NCBI GenBank assembly: GCA_903944895.1
Contig: CAJATL010000060.1
Location: forward strand, 1-43,916
Source of the DNA: an uncultured Bacteroidota bacterium
GTDB lineage: Bacteria; Bacteroidota; Bacteroidia; Bacteroidales; 4484-276
Length of the DNA stretch: 43,916 nt
Reading direction: 5' to 3'
The notes beneath the pieces were generated by a model that was given only the letters and a program-made list of their open reading frames with translations, was not told the DNA's origin and made no database searches. This document shows positions 34,386 through 43,424 of the stretch, in pieces (the stretch's first letter is position 1; the number at the start of each line of letters is the position of its first letter). The translations under genes and the position numbers were made by a program.

Positions 34386-35576
34386 ATGGAACATCTTAAA
34401 TCGAGAATCAAGATCCTCGCCAGGTCGTATCTGGCGGATATAACCGGCATCAGACGACACCTGCACGCCAATCCCGAGCTTTCAACCCGCGAATTTAAAA
34501 CTGCTGCATTTGTGGCTTCAAAGTTAGCTGAGATGGGAATTCCTTTTCAGGAAGGCGTTGCCGAAACAGGTATCGTTGCGCTTATCCAAGGTAAAAATCC
34601 TTCTCATAAAACCATCGCATTGCGCGCCGACATGGATGCTTTGCCCATTTTTGAAGAAAATGAGGTGACCTATAAATCCAAAAATGAAGGGGTGATGCAT
34701 GCCTGTGGTCATGACGCTCATACCGCTTCACTGCTGGGCGCAGCGCGAATTTTGAAGGCGATGAGTGATGATTTTGAAGGCACCGTAAAATTATTTTTCC
34801 AGCCTTCCGAAGAGCGTTATCCGGGCGGTGCAATCAGGATGATTAAAGCAGGTGCGATGGAAAATCCAAGGCCGGCTCATGTATTCGGACAACATGTTTA
34901 TCCTGAACTGGAAGCTGGAAAAGTAGGCATGCGAAGTGGCGAATACATGGCTTCGACGGATGAGGTTTTCCTTACCGTCAGAGGTAAAGGTGGCCATGCA
35001 GCACAGCCAATGAATGTGATCGATCCTGTGTTGATCGCTTCGCACATCATCGTTGCGTTGCAGCAAATTGTCAGCCGTAATGCTTCACCGACGGTGCCAA
35101 CGGTGCTTTCGTTTGGCAGGATTATCGGCGATGGCCGCACCAACGTTATTCCCGACAAAGTGGTTGTTGAGGGCACCATCCGCACTTTTGATGAAGCCTG
35201 GCGAAAACAGGCTCACCAGAAAATTACTAAAATGGCGCAGAGTATTGCCGAAGGCATGGGCGGAAGTTGCGATGTTTTTATCGATTCAGGGTATCCTTTC
35301 GTTTACAACGATCCCGAAATTACTGGAAAAACCAAAGATTGGGCTATCGAATTTCTTGGTCAGGAAAACGTGGTCGATTTGCCACTCCGGATGACTGCGG
35401 AAGATTTCTCCTATTTTGCCCGCGAAGCGCCGTCCTGTTTTTACAGGCTCGGGGTGCGCAATGAGAAGCGCGGGATCATCTCAAACCTTCATACTTCCAC
35501 TTTTGATGTGGATGAAAAATCCCTAGAAACAGGAATGGGACTGATGGCATGGATTGCGGTTAATGCTTTGAGATAA
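34386..35576 (+). CDS. M20 family amidohydrolase/aminoacylase
   Basis: A 396-residue metal-dependent amidohydrolase of the M20D type (hippurate hydrolase, N-acyl amino acid amidohydrolase, IAA-amino acid hydrolase). Metal and catalytic segments are ALRADMDALPI (78-88), HACGHDAHTA (105-114) and FFQPSEER (Glu-Glu pair near 146-150). The dimerisation-domain GKGGHAAQPMNVIDP and the late FSYFAREAPSCFYRLG and NLHTSTFDVDE are also present. It hydrolyses an N-acyl group from an amino acid or peptide; the exact substrate cannot be read. There is no signal peptide, so it is cytoplasmic. It is a single gene with its own promoter. Confidence 0.94.
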   Translation: MEHLKSRIKILARSYLADITGIRRHLHANPELSTREFKTAAFVASKLAEMGIPFQEGVAETGIVALIQGKNPSHKTIALRADMDALPIFEENEVTYKSKNEGVMHACGHDAHTASLLGAARILKAMSDDFEGTVKLFFQPSEERYPGGAIRMIKAGAMENPRPAHVFGQHVYPELEAGKVGMRSGEYMASTDEVFLTVRGKGGHAAQPMNVIDPVLIASHIIVALQQIVSRNASPTVPTVLSFGRIIGDGRTNVIPDKVVVEGTIRTFDEAWRKQAHQKITKMAQSIAEGMGGSCDVFIDSGYPFVYNDPEITGKTKDWAIEFLGQENVVDLPLRMTAEDFSYFAREAPSCFYRLGVRNEKRGIISNLHTSTFDVDEKSLETGMGLMAWIAVNALR

Positions 35577-35580
35577 AGAA

Positions 35581-35690
35581 GTTAGGAGTTAGGAGTACTT
35601 AAAGTGCCTAAAGTACTTAAAGTAGATGAAGTATTTGAAGTTAGGAGTTAGGAGTACTTAGAGTGCCTAAAGTATTTGGAGTTAGAAACA
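35581..35690. repeat. 59-bp direct duplication of AGGAGTTAGGAGTACTT words
   Basis: Two copies (from 35581 and from 35640) start GTTAGGAGTTAGGAGTACTT and continue with AGTGCCTAAAGTA words. Internally they are made of shorter GTTAGGA and CTTAAAGT iterations. They lie between the amidohydrolase and mtnA. No coding frame or terminator was recognised. Confidence 0.8.
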
Positions 35691-35793
35691 ATTTTATGAA
35701 AGAGTTATTGAATTTTGCGAAAGGCTTCTCATTTTTTCACTTGATAAAATCTATTGTGATCTGATGTGCCTATTGTGGTTAATGTGGTTAAAA

Positions 35794-36834
35794 ATGAAAG
35801 TTAACGGAAAAGAGTATCGGACTATATGGATGGAGGGCTCCTCGGTTTTTATGATCGAGCAAAATCTGCTGCCTTTTGAGTTTAAGATTTTCGAATCGGA
35901 AGATTATCTCACTACTTGTCATTCGATAAAAACCATGATGGTTCGCGGTGCTGGCGCAATTGGCGCTGCTGCCGGATTTGCCATGGCGCAGGCATTTTTA
36001 AAAGCTCCAAAAAATGGTTTTGAAAATTTTATCGAAAAGGCAAAACAAGAAATTGAAGCTACGCGGCCAACTGCCCGCAATTTATTTTATGCTGTTGAAC
36101 GGGTTTTTGAGGCCGGGAAAATCTCCATCCAAAATGCTCAACATGAAGCCCAAAATATTGCTGATGAAGATGCTGCTGCATCACAGGCCATCGGCGATTT
36201 TGGTAACGAACTCATCAAACCGGGATTTCGCATACAGACCCACTGCAACGCTGGTTGGCTGGCTTTTGTGGATTTTGGAACGGCACTTTCACCCATTTAC
36301 AAAGCCCATCATTCGGGTAAAAATATTTTTGTCTGGGTTGACGAAACCCGTCCCCGAAGCCAGGGTGCGCGGCTCACAGCCTGGGAACTTTTCAACGAAG
36401 GTGTGCCTCATCAGATCGTTCCCGACAATGCCGGAGCCTGGCTTATGTCGGCAGGAAAAGTGGATATGATGATTGTGGGAGCCGACCGCATTGCCGCAAA
36501 TGGCGATACTGCCAACAAAATCGGTACCTTCGAAAAAGCTATTGTTGCAAAGAACTTTGGAATTCCATTCTACATTGCCGCTCCAACTTCAACCTTCGAT
36601 TTGGATTGTAAAAGTGGCAACGACATCATCATCGAGGAACGAAGCGACGACGAAGTACTTTTCCAAACCGGCCCCGACGACAATGGAATCATCAGAAAAA
36701 TAAGGGTGGCGTCACCAGGATCATCAGCCATAAATCCGGCTTTTGATGTAACCCCGGCTGATTTCATCACTGGAATTATCACCGAAAAAGGAATTATCGC
36801 GCCTGATAAAAAGGAAATTCTATCTTTGTTTTAA
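35794..36834 (+). CDS. mtnA: S-methyl-5-thioribose-1-phosphate isomerase MtnA
   Basis: Converts methylthioribose-1-phosphate to methylthioribulose-1-phosphate in methionine salvage. The product is 346 residues from the ATG at 35794; the frame extends 30 bases upstream to another ATG, but MKVNGKEYRTIWM is the usual family start. Substrate-binding MVRGAGAIGAAAGF (49-62), RPTARNL, catalytic Cys151 in THCNAGWLA, and catalytic Asp231 in VGADRIAANGDTANKIGT are all present. These features separate it from the related eIF2B subunits. No other salvage gene (mtnK, mtnB, mtnD) is nearby. The GPP34 gene follows after 19 bases and may be co-transcribed. Confidence 0.95.
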   Translation: MKVNGKEYRTIWMEGSSVFMIEQNLLPFEFKIFESEDYLTTCHSIKTMMVRGAGAIGAAAGFAMAQAFLKAPKNGFENFIEKAKQEIEATRPTARNLFYAVERVFEAGKISIQNAQHEAQNIADEDAAASQAIGDFGNELIKPGFRIQTHCNAGWLAFVDFGTALSPIYKAHHSGKNIFVWVDETRPRSQGARLTAWELFNEGVPHQIVPDNAGAWLMSAGKVDMMIVGADRIAANGDTANKIGTFEKAIVAKNFGIPFYIAAPTSTFDLDCKSGNDIIIEERSDDEVLFQTGPDDNGIIRKIRVASPGSSAINPAFDVTPADFITGIITEKGIIAPDKKEILSLF

Positions 36835-36853
36835 ACTAAAAAATTTATCTATT

Positions 36854-37549
36854 ATGACTGAAAGGCAGCTAACTTTAAAAGAAAAGTACGTATTACTAGC
36901 CTATCATCCCGAAACGGGTCGACCACTCACCCAATATTTACCCTTTGGGCTGGCAGGAGCCGTTTTACTCGAGCTTGCTGATATGGAAAGAATTACCCTA
37001 AAGGGAACACGCATAATGCTAAATGATGCAACTTCATGTTCCGATCCTGTGCTCGATGTAGTGGTCAAAGAAATTGCAAAAGCCAGATCTACCAAAAAAG
37101 TTCCGGCATGGATAAACCGTTTCGTTAGATTCCGTTTTCGCCGCCTCTTAAAGACAATGGTTCTCGAAGAAATGATCGCAAAACGGGTGATGAAAAAAGA
37201 AGAAGCCCGGATGCTGTTTTTCTTCAGATATTACAGATATCTTCCTTACGAAACCAGAAAACGCAACGATTTGATAAAAAACATTCGCGATAAGGTGTTG
37301 AGGAATCAGGATGTCGAAAAAGATGTATTATTTTTAATTGCCCTTGTTGGTGCAACATTTATGGAACGAAGGGTTTTTGAAAGGAGTGAGCGAAAGTTAG
37401 CCCGCAAGAAAATCAAGGAGATTTCATCCGAAAATGGTATGGCCACCATAGCCAACGAAACAATGAAAGCCGTCAAGAGTGCTATTGTTGCTTCGATTGT
37501 TGCAGCGACAGTAGCTACTTCCGCGGCTTCATCTGCCAGTTCACACTAA
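36854..37549 (+). CDS. GPP34 (Golgi phosphoprotein 3-like) family protein
   Basis: A 231-residue protein resembling the GPP34/GOLPH3 family: an N-terminal LTLKEKYVLLAYHPETGRP, then LPFGLAGAVLLELADMERI, which is the family's hallmark helix, and repeated basic helices (VRFRFRRLLKTMVLEEMIAK, RKLARKKIKEIS). Eukaryotic GOLPH3 binds phosphatidylinositol-4-phosphate on Golgi membranes. Bacterial members are of unknown function, and are presumed peripheral membrane or lipid-binding proteins. The C-terminus is an Ala/Ser-rich hydrophobic stretch (AIVASIVAATVATSAASSAS) that may insert in a membrane. It lies 19 bases after mtnA and is convergent with argS. Confidence 0.8.
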   Translation: MTERQLTLKEKYVLLAYHPETGRPLTQYLPFGLAGAVLLELADMERITLKGTRIMLNDATSCSDPVLDVVVKEIAKARSTKKVPAWINRFVRFRFRRLLKTMVLEEMIAKRVMKKEEARMLFFFRYYRYLPYETRKRNDLIKNIRDKVLRNQDVEKDVLFLIALVGATFMERRVFERSERKLARKKIKEISSENGMATIANETMKAVKSAIVASIVAATVATSAASSASSH

Positions 37550-37571
37550 CAGGGTTTTTCCTGATCTCAAA

Positions 37572-39356
37572 CTACATCTTTTCAGGAACCTCGATTCCAA
37601 GCAGCTTCATAGAGGTTTTTATCACCGAACCCACAAATCCGGCTAACGAAAGACGGAAAGCGATCATTGCCGTGTCCTCTTCTTTTAAAACAGGCACTTC
37701 CTGATAAAACTGGTTAAACTCTTTAGCCAGATCATACACGTAATTTGCAACCTGTGCCGGACTCAGATTTTCGGCTGCTTCGTGCACCACAACCGGGAAA
37801 TCGTGAAGTAATTTAATAAGATCCTTTTCTTTTGGAAGAATTAATTGCGGAATTTCATCTGTAGAAACAGCTAAACCTCGTTCGGCTGCTTTCCTGAATA
37901 AAGAGCGAATCCTGGCATGTGTGTATTGAATAAATGGCCCGGTGTTTCCATTAAAATCAATCGATTCCTCCGGATTAAAAAGCATGGTCTTTTTTGGATC
38001 GACTTTTAAAATATAATACTTAAGCGCACCAAGGCTGATCATGGTAAAAAGATTGTGCTTTTCGACATCATCGAAGGCATCAATTTTGCCCAGGGTTTCG
38101 GTGGTAGTTTTGGCTGTATTGTACATTTCTTCCATCAGGTCGTCGGCATCAACCACGGTGCCTTCGCGCGATTTCATCCGTCCCTGCGGCAATTCGACCA
38201 TCCCATACGATAAATGCAAAATATTGTCGGCCCATGGTTTTCCAAGCTTTTTGAGAATTAGCTTCAAAACATCAAAATGATAATTTTGCTCATTTCCAAC
38301 CACATAAATCAATTTTCCGGCATGAAATTCGTCGGCACGCATTTGCGCCGTTCCCAGGTCCTGGGTCATATAAACCGAAGTTCCATCGGCTCTCAGGAGA
38401 AGTTTCTCGTCCAAACCATCACCAGTCAGGTCGCACCAGACTGAGTTGTCTTCTTTTTTAAAAAGTACTCCACCGGCAAGCCCTTCTTCGACCAGTTGAC
38501 GCCCAAGCAGGTAGGTTTGCGATTCGTAATACATTTTATCAAAATCGACACCCATGCGGCGATAAGTTTCGTCGAAACCGGCATAAACCCAACCGTTCAT
38601 CATTTCCCAGAGTTGGCGGGTTCCGGCATCACCAGCCTCCCACCTGCGCAGCATTTCCTGAGCTTCAACAATTAAAGGAGCTTCCTTTTCGGCGCGTTCT
38701 TTTTCGACACCCGACAAAACCAATTGCGCAATTTCAGCTTTATAATGCTGGTCGAACATCACATAATATTTCCCAACCAAATGATCGCCCTTTAAACCCG
38801 AGGATTCCGGTGATTCCAAGTTTCCCCATTTTTGCCAGGCGAGCATTGATTTACAGATGTGAATTCCGCGGTCGTTAACCAGGTTGACCTTGATCGCATT
38901 TTTGCCGGCAGCATTTATCAGGTTGGCTACCGAAAAACCCAACAGGTTATTGCGGATATGACCAAGGTGCAACGGTTTGTTGGTGTTGGGCGATGAATAC
39001 TCCACGACAACCGGAGCACCTGCTTTTTCGGAAACCAAACCAAAAGTTGTATCCGAAAAACTCTGATTAAAGAAATCGAGCCAGTATTTAAGGCTGATTT
39101 CGAGATTAAGAAAACCTTTAATAACATTAAAACCAGTTACTTCGTCGAGATTTTCGGTTAAAAACGCACCCAGGTCGTTGGCCGTTTGTTCGGGTGACTT
39201 TTTTGAGATTTTAAGAAACGGAAAAACAACGATGGTCAGGTCGCCTGTAAATTCTTTGCGTGTTTTTTGCACCGAAACCAATTTCGAATCAATGGTTTGT
39301 CCATAAATCAGGCTGACTGCCTCGACGATTTTGTTAATCAGGATTTTTTCGATCAT
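37572..39356 (-). CDS. argS: Arginyl-tRNA synthetase
   Basis: Charges tRNA-Arg with arginine for translation. The product is 594 residues, normal for the family. The N-terminal Add-1 domain (about 1-110) is followed by the class I HIGH-type motif SPNTNKPLHLGHIRNN (HLGH 130-133). A KMSKS-like loop is reduced to GRMKSREGTVV, and the C-terminal DALR anticodon-binding domain has FIQYTHARIRSLFRKA and SLAGFVGSVIKTSMKLLGI. The start ATG at 39356 gives the expected MIEKILINKI. A weak -7-like box (reverse of TATTTTTG) lies at 39380-39387. Confidence 0.98.
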   Translation of the reverse strand: MIEKILINKIVEAVSLIYGQTIDSKLVSVQKTRKEFTGDLTIVVFPFLKISKKSPEQTANDLGAFLTENLDEVTGFNVIKGFLNLEISLKYWLDFFNQSFSDTTFGLVSEKAGAPVVVEYSSPNTNKPLHLGHIRNNLLGFSVANLINAAGKNAIKVNLVNDRGIHICKSMLAWQKWGNLESPESSGLKGDHLVGKYYVMFDQHYKAEIAQLVLSGVEKERAEKEAPLIVEAQEMLRRWEAGDAGTRQLWEMMNGWVYAGFDETYRRMGVDFDKMYYESQTYLLGRQLVEEGLAGGVLFKKEDNSVWCDLTGDGLDEKLLLRADGTSVYMTQDLGTAQMRADEFHAGKLIYVVGNEQNYHFDVLKLILKKLGKPWADNILHLSYGMVELPQGRMKSREGTVVDADDLMEEMYNTAKTTTETLGKIDAFDDVEKHNLFTMISLGALKYYILKVDPKKTMLFNPEESIDFNGNTGPFIQYTHARIRSLFRKAAERGLAVSTDEIPQLILPKEKDLIKLLHDFPVVVHEAAENLSPAQVANYVYDLAKEFNQFYQEVPVLKEEDTAMIAFRLSLAGFVGSVIKTSMKLLGIEVPEKM

Positions 39357-39417
39357 TATTACATTTTTTTATCAGGTGGCAAAAATAGGTTTTTTAAAAA
39401 GATGGGTGGGTGAAATA

Positions 39418-39482
39418 TCAAATCACAAATTTCAAATCATCAATCCTAAATCTGAAATCCTAAATCTGCTAACTCGTATTTT
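39418..39482. repeat. CAAATC/CCTAAATC word array with fossil permease tail
   Basis: AAATCACAAATTTCAAATC and CCTAAATC words like those at 941-1181. The last 24 bases (39459-39482) match 1171-1194 at 22 positions, including GCTWACTCGTATTTT, which at 1182-1194 is the 3' coding end (KYE) of the FtsX-type permease. Here no permease gene follows. Confidence 0.7.
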
Positions 39483-39508
39483 GTAATTTGTTTTTTGCTA
39501 TTTGCTTT

Positions 39509-41836
39509 TTATCCAGCCAGTCCTTCCATCGATTTTTCGAGTTCGCGGGCTTGTTGCAGGAATTCTTCAACGTTCATTTCGCGGTAGTAAATCATCCCAT
39601 GACTGGCTCTGATCAGCGGAAGCGGATGCTCATAGAAGAAATTTTTACCCATCAAAAGCTGGATTTCCCGATGCTGCTCAACCCAGATTTTTGCGGCAAG
39701 GGTGCTGAATTTCCCATCAAGCTGATAACTAGGAAATGGTGCAGCCACCTGGCTCAGGTAGCAATTTTCAAAGGCACTTTCCATCAGCGAAAGCGCATTG
39801 AGCGAAACCGGGGCTATCACTTCAACATCGGCCGGGTGAAAACGGAACCAAACGTTTCGGTATCCCCAGATTTTCAAACCTGACAAATCCTTTTCGAGGC
39901 TCCATAATCTCACGGCCTCGGCTATGGCCTGCAAAACTTTGTAATGCGTGTCGGGACCACTTCCTTCGGGGTCGAGGGCCAGGCTGATAACGGTAGGCTG
40001 AAGTTTTCGGAGCATTTCCAAAACCGGCGCTACATCACGATTTTGCTCGGGTTGCTCGGTGAAAATATCACCAGTGTAAAATCCCAACCTCAAATGATGA
40101 ACATGACTGACCTGCACACCAAAATGCGCCCAGACCAATTCTTCCTCAAACTCGCGAATCATCCCTTTGAACGTCTGAATTTTTGGCGGATTTTTTTCAC
40201 CATCATACGAATTCTCGAGGTTATTCAGAATAGCCAAAATTTCATTCCTTAGTTCTTCGACACTTTTAACATGGTAAATATCAACAATCGCCCTGATGAG
40301 ACGATGGCAAAGCCCACGCCGCCTTTCCGATTCTTCGCCGGCAGCCACTTTATTCAGATAATGTGAAACATCTTTATCCCATTTAAACTTATAACCTGAT
40401 TCAAAAAAATCGGGATATTGAATCATTTGAATTAACCCCGAATCCATAAATTTAATCGTGTCCTTGAGCGCATCAATGATAAAACTATTGGTGACCGCTG
40501 TAAATCCAGAGGTTAAAACGGCAAAATGCAGGTCGTTGGATGCCGAGCGCAATTGGCGTGAAATCAGCGGAAGTATCCCAAGCATAATATCATCGTGATG
40601 CGGGCCTGTATGCAAAAAAACTTCATTCTCAAACCGTTGCATTCCCTTTTCCATTTTTTTCCAAATCGAATTTACCACACCAGGTACTGTCGAATCATCC
40701 AAACCCGGAATTGTGGGGCAAAACGACCCGCCTTTCAAATCATCAACAGTAACATTATGGCCATATTTATTAAGCTTTTTGCAAAGTTCGATAACAGCCT
40801 TCTCAGTTTTTTGGTGTGTCCAGTCGCCACATTTAAAGTATGACTTTAGCGAATCGGTAAGACCAATTGCGGCGCCACGGGTAAGATAAAACCTCGAATT
40901 TTTCAGTTTATTTAAAACCGAAGCCGGGTAAAGGTTTGATGGACTATTTTCAAGCGAATTTTTGATGACATCAGCTTTCGATTCGCCAGCAGCAATGATA
41001 ATGGCCACAGCATCGGGATTGTAGGTGATGGTTTCGAGGCCGATGGTGATCACAAGCCGGTTACGTGAAACATCGATCCCGCCAAGGTCGCCGGCAGCTA
41101 CTGCCTGAGTTTCGAAATTTGTCGCAGTTAGCCGGGTTGTTGAGAAATGATCGGACCCACGGGTATTAAAGGCGATATGCCCGTCGGGGCCAATTCCGCC
41201 AAGGAAAAAACCAATCCCGCCTTTTTCTCTTATTTTCTTTTCATAATCGGAACACCAGTTATCGATTAAGAAAATGGATTGCTGCTGAATTCGCTCGAAA
41301 GAATTATGACATTCGCGGTATCTCAGGCTCAGATCAACTTTTAGGTCCGGAAAAATTTCAGTAAAATGTTTTCCTCCGGCAAGCGGGATTTCATCAGCGT
41401 TTATCAGCAAACTTCTGCTTTTATCCAAACCAAAACCTTCGAGATAAAATTTATTTACATAATCATAAAAACTGTTGTGCTGGCTTGACGAAATCGGGTA
41501 AAACTCATCAATCTGAACAAACTGAAGCCTGCTCAAATCAGGCTTATCTTTTATTTTTAATCCGTGTGCGTTCCTGATTTGCTGAGCTTTTATCTCATTC
41601 CAGTTCGACAAAAAATAATGCGTCCATTTAATAAAGTGTTCAGGCGTTTTGCCAGTTGGAAGACTGATTACCCCTTCCGGATTTTCGGCAACCCATTCCA
41701 AAAAACGCAGTGCTGTCAATAGCCCCAGTTTTGGAAAATTATCAACAGTAATGTATGGAATGCCTGTTGTTTGGCGTCTTACACCAGATAATTCGTAAAA
41801 AGCACTTTCGACGGAAGTCAGATTTATTTCGTTCAT
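39509..41836 (-). CDS. nagB: NagB-like / PIG-L deacetylase-like two-domain protein
   Basis: A 775-residue fusion. The N-terminal half (about 20-330) is a glucosamine-6-phosphate deaminase/6-phosphogluconolactonase-type domain: ISLPTGKTPEHF, FVQIDEFYPI, and FLGGIGPDGHIAFNTRGSDH with the catalytic Asp/His region. The C-terminal half is a PIG-L/LmbE-like N-deacetylase domain with the zinc motif TGPHHDDIMLG (usual form HPDDE) and a later VSHVHHLRLGFYTGD. Bacteroidota often carry this fusion, and a combined role in amino-sugar catabolism (deacetylation then deamination/isomerisation) is plausible. The active-site Glu of the deacetylase motif is changed to Ile in HHDDI, so deacetylase activity is uncertain. 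Confidence 0.88.
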   Translation of the reverse strand: MNEINLTSVESAFYELSGVRRQTTGIPYITVDNFPKLGLLTALRFLEWVAENPEGVISLPTGKTPEHFIKWTHYFLSNWNEIKAQQIRNAHGLKIKDKPDLSRLQFVQIDEFYPISSSQHNSFYDYVNKFYLEGFGLDKSRSLLINADEIPLAGGKHFTEIFPDLKVDLSLRYRECHNSFERIQQQSIFLIDNWCSDYEKKIREKGGIGFFLGGIGPDGHIAFNTRGSDHFSTTRLTATNFETQAVAAGDLGGIDVSRNRLVITIGLETITYNPDAVAIIIAAGESKADVIKNSLENSPSNLYPASVLNKLKNSRFYLTRGAAIGLTDSLKSYFKCGDWTHQKTEKAVIELCKKLNKYGHNVTVDDLKGGSFCPTIPGLDDSTVPGVVNSIWKKMEKGMQRFENEVFLHTGPHHDDIMLGILPLISRQLRSASNDLHFAVLTSGFTAVTNSFIIDALKDTIKFMDSGLIQMIQYPDFFESGYKFKWDKDVSHYLNKVAAGEESERRRGLCHRLIRAIVDIYHVKSVEELRNEILAILNNLENSYDGEKNPPKIQTFKGMIREFEEELVWAHFGVQVSHVHHLRLGFYTGDIFTEQPEQNRDVAPVLEMLRKLQPTVISLALDPEGSGPDTHYKVLQAIAEAVRLWSLEKDLSGLKIWGYRNVWFRFHPADVEVIAPVSLNALSLMESAFENCYLSQVAAPFPSYQLDGKFSTLAAKIWVEQHREIQLLMGKNFFYEHPLPLIRASHGMIYYREMNVEEFLQQARELEKSMEGLAG

Positions 41837-41981
41837 GAGTTGATGATTTATGATAAGTAACCCTTACTTTTTAAAATATTTTACAAAGTAAAATAAAATC
41901 GATGAATAACTCATAACAATCTTATTGTTATTAAATTAACAAAATAGTTTTGAATGTTCAAAAAATCTCATAAACAAACAC

Positions 41982-42011
41982 TTGTACAGAATCTATAATC
42001 CATTACCTTTG
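41982..42011 (+). promoter_or_regulatory. Promoter of the cPGS-like gene
   Basis: TTG (41982-41984) and TACCTTTG (42004-42011), matching TAnnTTTG, are 19 bp apart. The transcript would start about 42018, giving a leader of about 45 bases to the ATG at 42064. Confidence 0.65.
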
Positions 42012-42063
42012 CCGTGCTTTAATAAAAAAGCGAATGTTTAACTTTCAAAAAGGGAAAATAATA

Positions 42064-43404
42064 ATGAAGAAAAATGTAATCATTATTGGTGCTGCAGGAA
42101 GGGATTTCCATAATTTTAACACCTATTTTCGTGGAAATAACCTGTACAATGTTGTGGCCTTTACGGCTGCGCAGATTCCTGATATCGACGGAAGGAAGTA
42201 CCCGGCGGAACTCGCTGGTGATTTATACCCGGACGGTATCCCAATTTATGCAGAAGAAGACCTCCCTAAATTAATCAAAGATTTACAAGCGGACGATTGC
42301 GTGTTCTCTTACAGCGACGTACCTTACAACAGGGTAATGTCGGTAAGTGCCATTGTAAATGCTGCCGGGGCAAATTTTATGCTTCTGGGGCCGAAAGACA
42401 CCATGCTCAAAAGCACCAAACCAGTAATTGCAGTAGGAGCTGTTAGAACAGGTTGCGGAAAGAGCCAGACCTCACGGCGCATTATCGAATTGCTGATGGA
42501 AAGAGGGCTAAAAGTTGTTGCTGTGCGGCACCCAATGCCTTATGGTGACCTTGTAGCTCAAAAAGTTCAGCGGTTTGCTACCATTGCCGACCTTGCAAAA
42601 CACAAATGCACAGTCGAAGAAATGGAGGAGTACGAACCACACGTTGTCCGTGGCAATGTAATTTACGCCGGCGTTGATTACGAAGCAATTTTAAGAGCAG
42701 CCGAGCAGGATCCTGATGGATGTGATGTTGTTTTGTGGGATGGCGGAAATAACGATTTCCCGTTCTACAAACCTGATCTTAACATCACCGTTGTTGACCC
42801 GCATCGCCCTGGTCACGAATTGAGTTACTATCCCGGCGAAGTAACCTTGCGCATGTGTGATGTTGCTGTAATCAACAAAATGGACAGTGCTGCACCAGAA
42901 GCCATCCAGATTGTTCGTCAGAGCATTGCCAAAGTTGCTCCAAATGCAATTGTAATTGATGGCGCTTCGCCTATCGCAGTTGACGATCCTTCGGTTATTA
43001 AGGGCAAAAGAGTTTTAGTTGTCGAAGATGGCCCAACATTGACCCACGGAGAAATGAAACTTGGTGCAGGAACTATTGCAGCTCAAAAATTTGGCGCAAA
43101 AGAAATGGTTGATCCTCGTCCGTTTACCGTTGGAAAACTCAGCGAAACTTTCAGGATTTATCCTAACATCGGAACGCTTTTACCAGCAATGGGTTACAGC
43201 GATCAGCAATTAAAAGATCTCGAAACTACCATCGCTAATACCGTTTGCGATTCGGTTGTTATCGGAACACCAATTGATCTTAAACGACTGATCAAAATCG
43301 ACAAACCAAGCACCAGGGTTTATTACGACCTTCAGGAAATTGGTTTCCCAAATTTTGACGGAATTATTGACGACTTCGTAGCAAAATACAATCTGAAGAA
43401 ATAA
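42064..43404 (+). CDS. Cyclic 2,3-diphosphoglycerate synthetase-like P-loop protein
   Basis: A 446-residue protein from the ATG at 42064; an in-frame ATG at 42034 would add 10 residues and is less family-like. The N-terminal Rossmann-like part begins NVIIIGAAGRDFHNFN and has VFSYSDVPYNRVM. A P-loop, AVGAVRTGCGKSQTS (123-137), is followed by VVAVRHPMPYGDL, VVLWDGGNNDFPFY and a GTPase-like VINKMD. These match what I know of the cyclic 2,3-diphosphoglycerate synthetase family of methanogens and its numerous bacterial homologues annotated as GTPases. The bacterial function is unknown. It is monocistronic and ends in a strong terminator. Confidence 0.85.
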   Translation: MKKNVIIIGAAGRDFHNFNTYFRGNNLYNVVAFTAAQIPDIDGRKYPAELAGDLYPDGIPIYAEEDLPKLIKDLQADDCVFSYSDVPYNRVMSVSAIVNAAGANFMLLGPKDTMLKSTKPVIAVGAVRTGCGKSQTSRRIIELLMERGLKVVAVRHPMPYGDLVAQKVQRFATIADLAKHKCTVEEMEEYEPHVVRGNVIYAGVDYEAILRAAEQDPDGCDVVLWDGGNNDFPFYKPDLNITVVDPHRPGHELSYYPGEVTLRMCDVAVINKMDSAAPEAIQIVRQSIAKVAPNAIVIDGASPIAVDDPSVIKGKRVLVVEDGPTLTHGEMKLGAGTIAAQKFGAKEMVDPRPFTVGKLSETFRIYPNIGTLLPAMGYSDQQLKDLETTIANTVCDSVVIGTPIDLKRLIKIDKPSTRVYYDLQEIGFPNFDGIIDDFVAKYNLKK

Positions 43405-43424
43405 TCAGCATTTTGCACAACATT

